Shown here in pieces: positions 43,222 through 51,841 of a stretch of DNA of 64,000 nucleotides. Location of the stretch: NCBI GenBank assembly GCA_964411665.1, contig CAYPMR010000010.1, positions 1 to 64,000 of the forward strand. The letters are read 5' to 3'. Within the stretch, counting starts at the first letter, position 1. Every line of letters starts with the position of its first letter. The notes under the pieces are model-generated. The model did no database searches, was not told the DNA's origin, and saw nothing but the letters and a program-made list of their open reading frames with translations. A program made the position numbers and the translations under genes. This DNA is from CALFCE01 sp964411665. GTDB lineage: Bacteria > Pseudomonadota > Gammaproteobacteria > Granulosicoccales > Granulosicoccaceae.

Positions 43222-44397
43222 TTAACCAGTTATTCTTAAAAACCGCTCAAGCCTATCGCAACCTTCAACCAACACAGATACAGGTTGTACAAGTGAGAAC
43301 CGCACATGGCCTCTGGTCATATTTCCAAACGCACTACCCGGCAGTAGAGACAGACTTTCACCCGCCAGCAGATCACGGGCGAACTGCTTGTCATCAGCCT
43401 GAATGCTACTGATATCGATCATCACAAACATACCAGCATCAGGTTTGTTAAAGCGAATACCGGGCATTTTCAACAGACGCTCGCAAACTACATCTCTGCG
43501 CTCACGATAGACCTCGCGCATTTCACGCACATAGTATTCATCGTTGCTTAATGCAAAGGCAGATGCATCCTGTATGAACTGCGGGCAACCAAACTGTGAC
43601 ATGGCAGCAAATTCACCTAGATGGTGTGTTAAGTCAGCAGGTGCTACAACCCAGCCCATACGCCACCCACTCATGGCATGGGATTTCGATAAACCATCAA
43701 TGACAACCAGATTGTCCGGTCTGGTCGCAGCAGTGCGTAGCGAAATGTGTGGCTTATCGAAGGTAAACATCGAATAAACTTCGTCACACACCAGCCAGAT
43801 ATTGCGTTGCTGGCAAAATGCTGCCAGACGCTTGAGATCATCCTTCGGCATGATGGCACCGGTAGGATTGCCCGGTGTATTAATAAATATTACTCGAGTG
43901 TTTTCCTGCACGGCAGATTCGATCAATTGCGGATCAACCAGAAATGCATCACGGGTATCCGCATCAACAATCTGCATCTGCGCCTGGAGCGCGCTGAAAA
44001 TCGGTTCATATCCGACATACATAGGGTCTATTACAACAACACCATCGCCCGGATTTAACAAGCAACTCATGACAGCAAAAATACCGGGTGTGACGCCAGG
44101 AAATATAGATACTTCATCCACACTGCAAGCATGTGGAGACACGCGAGTTTCGTAGTCGGCTACAGCACGGCGCAGACCCAGTTCACCCAGTGCCGGAGAG
44201 TAATGCGTTCTGCCCACTTTTAAATGGCTTACAGCATTGTCAATAATGGGCTCCGGTGTTCTGAAATCCGGATCACCTATTGATAAAATTACGACGTCTT
44301 CACCGCGACGTTGCATGTCCAGCGCATCGTTGTGCACAGCCCAGGCTGCGTCTTCAGCAGACCCCAAACGTCTTGATAGCTGGCTAAATCTTGCCAT
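43222..44397 (-). CDS. Class I/II aminotransferase, AruH (arginine:pyruvate transaminase)-like
   Basis: 391 residues, fold-type I PLP enzyme. The Schiff-base Lys is in DGLSKSHAMSGWRMGW; NTPGNPTG and CDEVYS are the cofactor-contact blocks. Over its length it resembles arginine:pyruvate transaminase AruH of Pseudomonas, e.g. AAWAVHNDAL, LSIGDPDFRTPEPI, FIQDASAFAL and GMFVMIDI. It follows a ureohydrolase gene on the same strand after 47 bp; in the arginine transaminase route the ureohydrolase guanidinobutyrase acts further down, which fits. The substrate could instead be aspartate or another amino acid. Confidence 0.85.
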   Translation of the reverse strand: MARFSQLSRRLGSAEDAAWAVHNDALDMQRRGEDVVILSIGDPDFRTPEPIIDNAVSHLKVGRTHYSPALGELGLRRAVADYETRVSPHACSVDEVSIFPGVTPGIFAVMSCLLNPGDGVVVIDPMYVGYEPIFSALQAQMQIVDADTRDAFLVDPQLIESAVQENTRVIFINTPGNPTGAIMPKDDLKRLAAFCQQRNIWLVCDEVYSMFTFDKPHISLRTAATRPDNLVVIDGLSKSHAMSGWRMGWVVAPADLTHHLGEFAAMSQFGCPQFIQDASAFALSNDEYYVREMREVYRERRDVVCERLLKMPGIRFNKPDAGMFVMIDISSIQADDKQFARDLLAGESLSLLPGSAFGNMTRGHVRFSLVQPVSVLVEGCDRLERFLRITG

Positions 44398-44444
44398 TGT
44401 TCACTCTCCCAGCATCGACAAGCGACAGATCCACTGCGCGTAAT

Positions 44445-45506
44445 CTATGAAGACTTGGCATCATTATTCGGTGCGAAGTGGAACAAACTGACAATTTCGA
44501 ACAGCATCTGTGCAGCGTTTTGAGCCGTGTTGGTTGTCGGATCATATTGCGGTGCTACCTCCACTACATCAGCAGCTATGATATTCATACCCTTCATGCC
44601 ACGTATCAGCTCAAGTGCTTCGCGTGTGGTCAGACCGCCGACCTCCGGTGTACCCGTACCCGGTGCAAATGCTGGATCAAGGCTGTCGACATCAAAAGAA
44701 AAATATGTGGGTCCATCTCCAATCACAGCCCTCGCCTGCCTGATAACTTCACTAATACCCAGCGTATTCAATTCATCCGCTCGTATCACGGTCATGCCAG
44801 CTGCATTAGAGAACTCCCAGATGTATTCAGCAGCGCCTCTGATTCCAATCTGGATTGTGCGCTCTGGATCAAGCACCCCTTCAAGCACTGCATTCCTGAA
44901 TGGCCCACCGTGATGAAACTTCTCTCCTTCGTAAGTACCGCCGGTATCGCAATGCGCATCGATATGCACCATACCAAGCGGGCCATCTTTCGCAGCAGCT
45001 TTTAGTAAGGGATGACTAATGGAATGATCACCACCAACCGCGACAGGATGCACACCTGCGTCAACAATCGAACGTGCAAAATTTTCTATATCAAGATGAC
45101 TTTGTGCCAAATCAAAACGACTGGCAAAGGGCACATCACCTACATCACCGACCTGCATTTCATGAATGGGAGCGACTGCCAGAGCATCGTTGTAGGGACC
45201 AACACGTTCGATCGCGCGTAAAGCCCGGGGACCGAATCGCGATCCGTTTCTATTGGTCACTCCCAGATCCATGGGTACACCAAAGAGTGCAATATCCAAT
45301 TGCTTAAAGGGAAACGAGGCGGGATCGGGGTCGACAATTGGCGCATCAAGTAACGTTGGCAATCCTGCGTATGGCGCCTGACGTCGACCTCCTGCGGAAA
45401 AAATCATATCAGCAATTCGTTTGAACTGCGGGTTGTGCATGTCTTCGCCAGCCGCTTTGTCATACAACGACTTCAGCTTGGCAAGCTTTTTATCATCCCA
45501 AACCAT
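44445..45506 (-). CDS. Ureohydrolase (agmatinase/guanidinobutyrase family)
   Basis: 353 residues of the arginase/agmatinase family with the di-manganese ligands in GGDHS, MVHIDAHCDT and SFDVDSLDPAFAPG. It releases urea from a guanidino compound. Agmatine (giving putrescine for the puu operon) and 4-guanidinobutyrate (from the AruH route) are the main candidates; the adjacent AruH-like gene favours guanidinobutyrate, and the puu genes favour agmatine. ATG at 45506 has GAGAA upstream; the frame extends to 45545 but the added residues are not family-like. Confidence 0.88.
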   Translation of the reverse strand: MVWDDKKLAKLKSLYDKAAGEDMHNPQFKRIADMIFSAGGRRQAPYAGLPTLLDAPIVDPDPASFPFKQLDIALFGVPMDLGVTNRNGSRFGPRALRAIERVGPYNDALAVAPIHEMQVGDVGDVPFASRFDLAQSHLDIENFARSIVDAGVHPVAVGGDHSISHPLLKAAAKDGPLGMVHIDAHCDTGGTYEGEKFHHGGPFRNAVLEGVLDPERTIQIGIRGAAEYIWEFSNAAGMTVIRADELNTLGISEVIRQARAVIGDGPTYFSFDVDSLDPAFAPGTGTPEVGGLTTREALELIRGMKGMNIIAADVVEVAPQYDPTTNTAQNAAQMLFEIVSLFHFAPNNDAKSS

Positions 45507-45859
45507 AATTTTTTCTCTACAAATCCGGTAATTGGCGCGAAACACAATGTCATGCTGAACAACCCTGTACCTGCAAACTCAATACCCGTTGAGCTGCGTC
45601 GGCTACCTTGATCGACCTGTTGGCTGCGAGTGAATTTTACGGCATCGAAAAGCCTACTATCACTTATTTTCCGGTCAATCTGCTTCGGCCTCCCGGCCTC
45701 AAGCCAGCTATCAGAAATCGTCAAAACACCCAGATAGTACTAATAAATGACCTTTAAAGTATCACTATACGATACTTTATATATTTTTCTGGATAGACAA
45801 GGGTTATATGACGAAACTCTGTCTAGATAAACAAAATATCAGATTATCGGAGACCCACC
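45507..45859. other. Intergenic, divergent region upstream of pspA
   Basis: About 350 bases between divergent ureohydrolase and pspA-like genes. It holds the 9-bp palindrome listed separately. No protein-like frame is accepted. Confidence 0.5.
45755..45779. promoter_or_regulatory. Perfect inverted repeat, candidate operator
   Basis: TAAAGTATC-N7-GATACTTTA is a perfect 9-bp inverted repeat, ending 80 bp before the pspA-like start. Symmetry and length suggest a dimeric repressor site or a hairpin; which of the two divergent genes it serves is unknown. Confidence 0.5.
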
Positions 45860-46540
45860 ATGCAAACACTTAAACGCTTTACCACCTCACTGATATCCAG
45901 AGTCGATCGAACCTTAGCGACTATTGATGATCATGCTGCCATCGTTGATGCGGCCATACGGGAAACAGGCAAAGCAGCAGCGAAAGCACAATTCAAACTT
46001 AACAAGTTGCGAGCAAACACAGCCCAGCTGTCGCAACAAATCGACTCACTCAAAGTGGAAAGCGAACGCTGGGAGACAAGGGCTTTAAGTGTGGCTGACA
46101 GTAATCGTGAAGAAGCCATTCAATGTATTAGCGAACGTAAGAAGTGCACCAACAGTATCACCTCACTCTCACAGCAACTGAATCAGCAACAACAGATTGA
46201 AAACCAAGTTGCACAAACAGTTCAGCAATTGACAGACAAGTTTGCCGACCTCAAAAGCAAACGCAGTCAGTTTGCTTCGCGCGAAGCGGCTGCCCAGGCT
46301 CAAAATCTGATCCAGAACCTTGAAGGTGATTTTCAACTGGACCTGGGTGAGACGCTGGAGCGATGGGAGGAAGCTATTTACGAGACAGAAGCTGAAACCG
46401 GCCTAATCAACCCTTTGCTGGGAACATCCGATCTGGCTGCGCGTTTTGACGCCAGTGAACAACAGCAAGCTTTGGAACAGGAACTGGACAAGCTGATGGG
46501 CATGTCACAACAGTCCCATACCCAAAATCAAACAATATAA
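45860..46540 (+). CDS. PspA/IM30 (phage shock protein A) family protein
   Basis: 226 residues, nearly all helical coiled coil, with the PspA-like opening FTTSLISRVDRTLATIDDH and AAIRETGKAAAKAQFKL, and long amphipathic helices following. PspA proteins assemble as ESCRT-III-like rods on the inner membrane and protect it under stress. The usual psp neighbours (pspB, pspC, pspF) are absent; instead a polytopic membrane gene follows after 31 bp. GGAGA precedes the ATG. The sequence is divergent from E. coli PspA, so regulation by PspF is unlikely. Confidence 0.8.
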   Translation: MQTLKRFTTSLISRVDRTLATIDDHAAIVDAAIRETGKAAAKAQFKLNKLRANTAQLSQQIDSLKVESERWETRALSVADSNREEAIQCISERKKCTNSITSLSQQLNQQQQIENQVAQTVQQLTDKFADLKSKRSQFASREAAAQAQNLIQNLEGDFQLDLGETLERWEEAIYETEAETGLINPLLGTSDLAARFDASEQQQALEQELDKLMGMSQQSHTQNQTI

Positions 46541-46571
46541 AACGGATCAAGAGTGCACACAGGAAAAATCA

Positions 46572-48050
46572 ATGAATAATCCCGAACCGCGAACCCAGCA
46601 AGATTTGCACTTGCAGGCGAACTATCCGCCAATAAGTGAAAAACAGCCGGCAAAAGATAAGCCTGCAAAGTCAGCAAAGTTAATGAAAGCTTTCGCTCTT
46701 ATAAAACATTTTACCACTCTGGGTACTGCGCTCAGATGTCTCGGCGTAATAAGCATTGCAGCAGGGCTGCTGGTATTTCTGGCTAATGGGTATCAAAACA
46801 TCGATCATTCAGCGCGCTTCTGGTGGCTAATCGCTCTGACAGCAAACATACAGGCGATCGGCTTAGGCATGGCCAGGTATTCCAGTGATCACAAAGGTGC
46901 AAGAACACTACTGGGACTGGGATTACTTGCAGTCCCCACCTGCTTTGCAGTCCTTGGCGCTTTCGTATTTTCTATCAGTTCGCTTGAAAACAGTTCTCGA
47001 CTGTATCCGGAAATATTTCACTGGCAAGCACTGGAACCGATACAAGTGGTGATTGCAGGTATCGTTTGTAGTTTGGTTGCGGCATTCGTTAGTTGGACAG
47101 GTTTTTCTGTGCTATCACGAGAAACACGCTTGCCACTGACTACGGCCATGATGTTATGCAGTGCTCTGTTGGTATTGCCTGTAAGAGAATCTATCGGGAT
47201 GATCCCGATCGCTTTGACAATGGCAGCAATCTGTTATGTAACGCTTACGCGATATGTGTTACCGAAACTCAAGCTGAAAACGCATTGGTCAAATCTGGCA
47301 ATAATTTTCACATGGATTCCCGCCATCATTTTGGTAGCGCGTGACCTGTTTTTCTACAATGCGCCACTGGCCGTCATGCTCGCATGCGCTGCAGGATTAC
47401 ATTTCCTTTTCTGGCGACTCGGAAGAACGATCCATAACAGACTGCGTATAGCACTGGATATGTTAATGATTTGCAGCGGGTTTGCTCTGGTCTATTACCT
47501 TGCTGCCATATTGATTTCAGCGACCCATGGTCAGTCAGGAATGGTCTATTACAACTTCTTTCACTGGCATACGTCGATGTTATTAGTACCAGCGCTAGTG
47601 CTGGGACTAATCATCCAACTTGACCTGACGATAGCCAATCGTACATTGGCCCGTATTGCCAGAGGATTGTTTTCGATATCACTGGCTACGCAATTACTTG
47701 TTCTTTCAAAATTCCAGGAATTAGCGATTTTGCATTGGTCGATATTTATAGCTTTTGCGTTTTCGCTGGCAGCTTACGGCACTATACGTCGCAGCTGGTT
47801 TCTGACCTTTACCGGTGTCGTATCAGTACTGCTACTGGTAGCGCCTCAGCTTGAAAATCTAAAAGCACTGGTGACAAACATGAATCTTGCTGGTGCAGCA
47901 ATTTTCGGAATACTGTGCATTGTTGGTGCACATCAGCTGGAGCGGCACGGTCCTCTGTTGCGAGCTCGACTTGAGTCGTGGCGTGCTGATAAAAAAGTGC
48001 TCACGGCAGTTGATCATAATGTTGCGACGCCCGCAGTGTCAGAACAATGA
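46572..48050 (+). CDS. Polytopic membrane protein of unknown function
   Basis: 492 residues with an N-terminal soluble stretch of about 55 residues and roughly a dozen transmembrane helices, e.g. LGVISIAAGLLVFLANG, GLLAVPTCFAVLGAFVF, VVIAGIVCSLVAAFV and VVSVLLLVAPQL. No transporter signature or catalytic motif was recognised. ATG at 46572 is preceded by AGGAAAA. It follows the PspA-like gene by 31 bp and is likely co-transcribed, so it may be the membrane receptor or client of that protein; this is inference. Confidence 0.7.
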   Translation: MNNPEPRTQQDLHLQANYPPISEKQPAKDKPAKSAKLMKAFALIKHFTTLGTALRCLGVISIAAGLLVFLANGYQNIDHSARFWWLIALTANIQAIGLGMARYSSDHKGARTLLGLGLLAVPTCFAVLGAFVFSISSLENSSRLYPEIFHWQALEPIQVVIAGIVCSLVAAFVSWTGFSVLSRETRLPLTTAMMLCSALLVLPVRESIGMIPIALTMAAICYVTLTRYVLPKLKLKTHWSNLAIIFTWIPAIILVARDLFFYNAPLAVMLACAAGLHFLFWRLGRTIHNRLRIALDMLMICSGFALVYYLAAILISATHGQSGMVYYNFFHWHTSMLLVPALVLGLIIQLDLTIANRTLARIARGLFSISLATQLLVLSKFQELAILHWSIFIAFAFSLAAYGTIRRSWFLTFTGVVSVLLLVAPQLENLKALVTNMNLAGAAIFGILCIVGAHQLERHGPLLRARLESWRADKKVLTAVDHNVATPAVSEQ

Positions 48051-48123
48051 TCTTTGTTAGGTACACGTATAAGTAGGTTCAGGAACTGCGTAAAAGTCAG
48101 CGGCCTACATTTAACAATAAGGT

Positions 48124-48155
48124 CGTCATCCCCATTGGCGCAGGCGGGGATGACG
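48124..48155. repeat. REP-like hairpin, copy 2
   Basis: CGTCATCCCC and GGGGATGACG form a perfect 10-bp stem with a 12-base loop, in the gap between converging genes. It is closely related to the hairpin at 29569-29598. The form matches widespread proteobacterial GTCATCCCC...GGGGATGAC palindromes (general knowledge); a T-rich run follows after a few bases (CTGTTTTT), so it may also end transcription of the membrane gene. Confidence 0.7.
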
Positions 48156-48200
48156 GGCTGTTTTTGAAGTTACTTTGTCATAGCAATAAAAGAAGCTTTG

Positions 48201-48998
48201 CTATTCACCTTTAAACTCAGGTTTACGCTTTTCGTTGAATGCATTTATTCCTTCAACTCGGTCCTTCATCGGCACGGTACGATTATAAGCTTCAATCTCA
48301 AACGCATAACCAGTCATGAAATCGGAATGTGTTGCTACATCCAAAGATTTTTTTATCTGCATAGCAGATACCGGAGCAATCTCGCACATGCGGGCAGCGG
48401 TTTGCAGTGATGTCTGCAGCAAATCTTCCTGTGGCACAATCTTATTTACCACACGCCAGGCGACAGCATCTTCAGCCGAAATCGGTAGTCCTGTCAGTAC
48501 TATTTCTTTGGCTCGGCGCACACCACAGGCCCTGACAATATTCTGCGTACCGGCAGCACCGGGCATAATTCCTACCCTACCTTCCGGAAAACCAAAGCGG
48601 GCGTTAGATGATGCGTAGCAAAAGTCACAGGTCAGAGCGATTTCAAATCCACCACCAAAGCAATCCCCGTTAACGGCCGCTATCATCGGCACTGGGCACA
48701 ACATGGCAGCCCGAACCATTTGTTCCAGCAAGGCATGTTGTTTACGCCATTGTGCATCGCTCATACCCTGGCGCTCTTTCAGATCACCACCTGAACAAAA
48801 AGCACGCTCACCACTGCCTGTCAGGATCAAAACACGCGTGTCAGACTGATCAACATACAGGTTAGTAAAAACCTCCCGCAATTCGTGCATCATCTGCGTA
48901 TTAAGCGCATTTAGCACGTCGGGCCTTTGCAACGTTAGTAATCGAACATGTTTATCGTGTTGTTCGATTGACAGTGTAGAATAGTCAGTAGTTAGCAC
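48201..48998 (-). CDS. Enoyl-CoA hydratase/isomerase family protein
   Basis: 265 residues with the crotonase fold. The oxyanion-hole segments are AFCSGGDLKE and NGDCFGGGFEIALTCDF, and the catalytic Glu region is GFPEGRVGIMPGAAGTQ. This combination resembles hydratases of short-chain acyl-CoAs rather than the isomerase branch. Start is GTG at 48998; no nearer ATG precedes the core. It stands alone between a membrane gene and an MFS gene, so no pathway can be assigned. Cytoplasmic. Confidence 0.87.
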   Translation of the reverse strand: MLTTDYSTLSIEQHDKHVRLLTLQRPDVLNALNTQMMHELREVFTNLYVDQSDTRVLILTGSGERAFCSGGDLKERQGMSDAQWRKQHALLEQMVRAAMLCPVPMIAAVNGDCFGGGFEIALTCDFCYASSNARFGFPEGRVGIMPGAAGTQNIVRACGVRRAKEIVLTGLPISAEDAVAWRVVNKIVPQEDLLQTSLQTAARMCEIAPVSAMQIKKSLDVATHSDFMTGYAFEIEAYNRTVPMKDRVEGINAFNEKRKPEFKGE

Positions 48999-49090
48999 GG
49001 TTTAATGATCGTGGATACGGGTGTTCCCCATTGTAACCTTAACCGCATCCTACACGTCCCCGAAGTTGGTCGTAGGGACTGATATCACCA

Positions 49091-50482
49091 ATGAATTCCC
49101 AACAATCTGTCACGAGTCCGCAGGCTAAAGCGGCCAAAGGAACAAATGCGGCTAAACCGATCCCTCTATCAACTCTCCACTGCTACGCGACGATAGCAGC
49201 GCCACTTGCAGCCGCATTTATTGCCTTACAGGTCATAGTGCCGACCTTCTATGCCGAGAGCACAGGGCTATCGCTAACCATCATCGGACTGGTATTGCTC
49301 GCAGCAAGGCTCTGGGACATGGTGACTGATCCCATCGTCGGTATTTTGTCCGACAGAACCCCGCAGCGTTTTGGTAGACGAAAAATCTGGGTGGTAGTGG
49401 CAACCCCTCTCATCATTCTCGCTGTCTGGAAACTTTTTGTACCGCCATCAGACGTCGATTGGCAATACTTGCTGTTATGGACAGTGGTTATTTATATAGC
49501 GGGCACCATGGCGATAGTGCCACTCAACGCCTGGGGTGCGGAACTCTCACCAGTCTACAATGAGCGTAACCGCGTTGCGGGTACTCGCACAGCCTATGGA
49601 CTAGCCGGCACTCTGATCGCTTTGTTGATCGCATCACTGGCAGGGAATGGCGGTACCAATCTTACAGAATCACTACGCTGGGTAGCGATATTTGTTGTCA
49701 TCACGATGTTTGCCAGTGTCTTATTGGCAGCAGCCAGGGTGCCGGATCAAGCCGTTGTAGAACTACCCGAAAATACACTGCGTCAAGCGATCATGTTACT
49801 AAAAACACCGGGACCTATAAGACAGTTGCTCGGCAGTTTCCTGATCAATAGCATCGGCAACGCGGTACCGGCTACATTGTTCCTGCTGTATGTTAGCTAT
49901 GTGATCGAACAACCAGCAATGGCTGGAAAATTACTCTTTACATACTTCATTCTTGCCGCGATTTCTGTGCCTGTATGGATACGAATAGCAAAACATACTG
50001 GTAAGCATCAAACATGGTCAGGCGCGATGCTTTTAAACTGCGCGGCTTTTTCAATCGTACCGTTTCTGTCCGCTGATACCTGGCATATATACGTTGCCGT
50101 GGTGCTAATTAGCGGTTTTTTGACAGGTGCAGATCTCATTTTACCTGTCTCTATAAAAGGTGATTTGATAGAGTGGGACGCCTATGAGCACGGGCTCAGA
50201 CGACCCGGTTTATTTTTCGCACTATGGGGCACTACAACCAAGCTAGCCTTTGCGCTGGCTGTAGGCATAACCTTCCCGATACTTGAACTGACAGGCTTCA
50301 ACACTGGCTCTATCGGTACAGCCGATGCTCAGAGCAGTGGCAAAATGGCACTGGCCTTGATGTATTGTGTGCCTGCAATCCTGTTGAAATTATCAGCCAT
50401 TTATCTGATGCGAAACTACCCGATTACCCGCGAGGAACATGAACGTATGTCGGCCGAACTTGCCAGCAGGAATTTGTCATGA
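49091..50482 (+). CDS. MFS transporter, GPH (MelB-like) family
   Basis: 463 residues, about 12 transmembrane helices, with a hydrophilic N-terminus of about 30 residues. The GPH mark DPIVGILSDRTPQRFGRRKIW lies after helix 2, with the conserved Asp residues that bind the coupling cation in MelB. Substrate is likely a sugar, glycoside or other small solute. Its last codons overlap the purD start by four bases (ATGA at 50479-50482), so it is translationally coupled to a purine biosynthesis gene, an unusual pairing. Confidence 0.87.
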   Translation: MNSQQSVTSPQAKAAKGTNAAKPIPLSTLHCYATIAAPLAAAFIALQVIVPTFYAESTGLSLTIIGLVLLAARLWDMVTDPIVGILSDRTPQRFGRRKIWVVVATPLIILAVWKLFVPPSDVDWQYLLLWTVVIYIAGTMAIVPLNAWGAELSPVYNERNRVAGTRTAYGLAGTLIALLIASLAGNGGTNLTESLRWVAIFVVITMFASVLLAAARVPDQAVVELPENTLRQAIMLLKTPGPIRQLLGSFLINSIGNAVPATLFLLYVSYVIEQPAMAGKLLFTYFILAAISVPVWIRIAKHTGKHQTWSGAMLLNCAAFSIVPFLSADTWHIYVAVVLISGFLTGADLILPVSIKGDLIEWDAYEHGLRRPGLFFALWGTTTKLAFALAVGITFPILELTGFNTGSIGTADAQSSGKMALALMYCVPAILLKLSAIYLMRNYPITREEHERMSAELASRNLS

Positions 50483-51795
50483 ACATATTGATTATCGGCT
50501 CAGGTGGTCGCGAACATGCTCTCGCCTGGAAGTGTGCACAATCCACTCTGGCAACACATGTCTATGTTGCCCCCGGCAACGCCGGCACAGCCACAGAGCC
50601 TGGCGTGTCCAATGTGGCAATCTCAGCGACTGATACTGATCAGCTTATCGATTTTGCACAATCCAAACAGATCGGTCTAACTATCGTTGGCCCGGAAGTA
50701 CCGCTGGTCGACGGCATGGCAGATCGGTTCAACGCTGCCGGGCTCAAGGTATTTGGCCCAAGCGCCGCTGCCGCACGTCTTGAAGGTAGCAAAGGCTTCA
50801 GCAAGGATTTCATGGCGCGGCACAAGATTCCCACAGCGAAATTTCAAACATTCGATGAGATAAAAAAAGCTGCAGACTATCTGCAAACTCACCCGCTACC
50901 GGTGGTTATAAAAGCAGACGGACTCGCAGCCGGCAAGGGAGTTGTCATCGCCACCACGCTCGAACAATCTCTGTCCACAATCGCTGACATGCTTTCAGGC
51001 AACGCATTTGGTGAAGCCGGCCATCGCGTTGTGATAGAGGAATTTATGCAAGGGGAGGAAGCGAGTTTTATATGCCTTGTACATGGCAGAGACGTAACAC
51101 CCTTAGCCACTTCACAGGATCACAAGGCGCGTGATGAGGGAGATACCGGTCCCAACACGGGTGGTATGGGTGCTTATTCGCCTGCACCTGTTGTAACCGA
51201 TGCTGTTCATCAACACATCATGGACACCATCATCAAACCAACGGTCAATGCACTGGCCGACGACGGCTCACCCTATACAGGATTTCTCTATGCAGGTTTG
51301 ATGATCAACGGTGGTCAGGCAAAAGTTGTTGAATTCAATGTCAGATTGGGTGATCCGGAAACCCAACCTTTACTCATGCGCCTGGAAAGTGATCTTGTAG
51401 AGACCTTGTTAAAAACGCTCGACGGAGAATTGAATTCTGTGTCACTTGAATGGAAGTCGGGTTCTTGCGTCGGCGTGGTCATGGCAGCGAACGGCTATCC
51501 TGGTTCGTACCCCAGTGGCGATGTCATCAATGGTTTACAGCGAGCAGACAGTACTGTGGACGCTAACGGCAACCCGGGTAGCTGCAAAGTTTTCCACGCA
51601 GGAACAACTTTTCGCGACAATGACAAACCAGATGATACTGATCAAGACATACTGACCAGCGGTGGACGCGTTCTATGTGTCGTCGCCCAGGCAATCACTA
51701 TTCAGCAAGCGCGTGATTTAGCGTACGACGCCTGTCAGAAAATCACCTGGGACAATATGTACTATCGCAGAGATATAGCGCACAGGGCAATGTAA
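50479..51795 (+). CDS. purD: Phosphoribosylamine--glycine ligase
   Basis: 438 residues, GARS. It joins glycine to 5-phosphoribosylamine with ATP in purine synthesis. Opening MNILIIGSGGREHALAWK is diagnostic; the ATP-grasp core carries VIKADGLAAGKGVVIA, EFMQGEEASF, and NTGGMGAYSPAPV, and the metal-site block EFNVRLGDPETQ. Length is usual for the family. The purH gene, its common neighbour, is not here; it follows a GPH transporter with a four-base overlap. Converges on rho. Confidence 0.96.
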   Translation: MNILIIGSGGREHALAWKCAQSTLATHVYVAPGNAGTATEPGVSNVAISATDTDQLIDFAQSKQIGLTIVGPEVPLVDGMADRFNAAGLKVFGPSAAAARLEGSKGFSKDFMARHKIPTAKFQTFDEIKKAADYLQTHPLPVVIKADGLAAGKGVVIATTLEQSLSTIADMLSGNAFGEAGHRVVIEEFMQGEEASFICLVHGRDVTPLATSQDHKARDEGDTGPNTGGMGAYSPAPVVTDAVHQHIMDTIIKPTVNALADDGSPYTGFLYAGLMINGGQAKVVEFNVRLGDPETQPLLMRLESDLVETLLKTLDGELNSVSLEWKSGSCVGVVMAANGYPGSYPSGDVINGLQRADSTVDANGNPGSCKVFHAGTTFRDNDKPDDTDQDILTSGGRVLCVVAQAITIQQARDLAYDACQKITWDNMYYRRDIAHRAM

Positions 51796-51841
51796 TCTTT
51801 GCGTACGACGGATACGATTTTGTGCCAGGTTTACACTTACG

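Noticed and set aside
44478..45005. 175-codon plus-strand frame opposite the ureohydrolase
   Set aside because: Shadow of a gene with intact metal-binding motifs.
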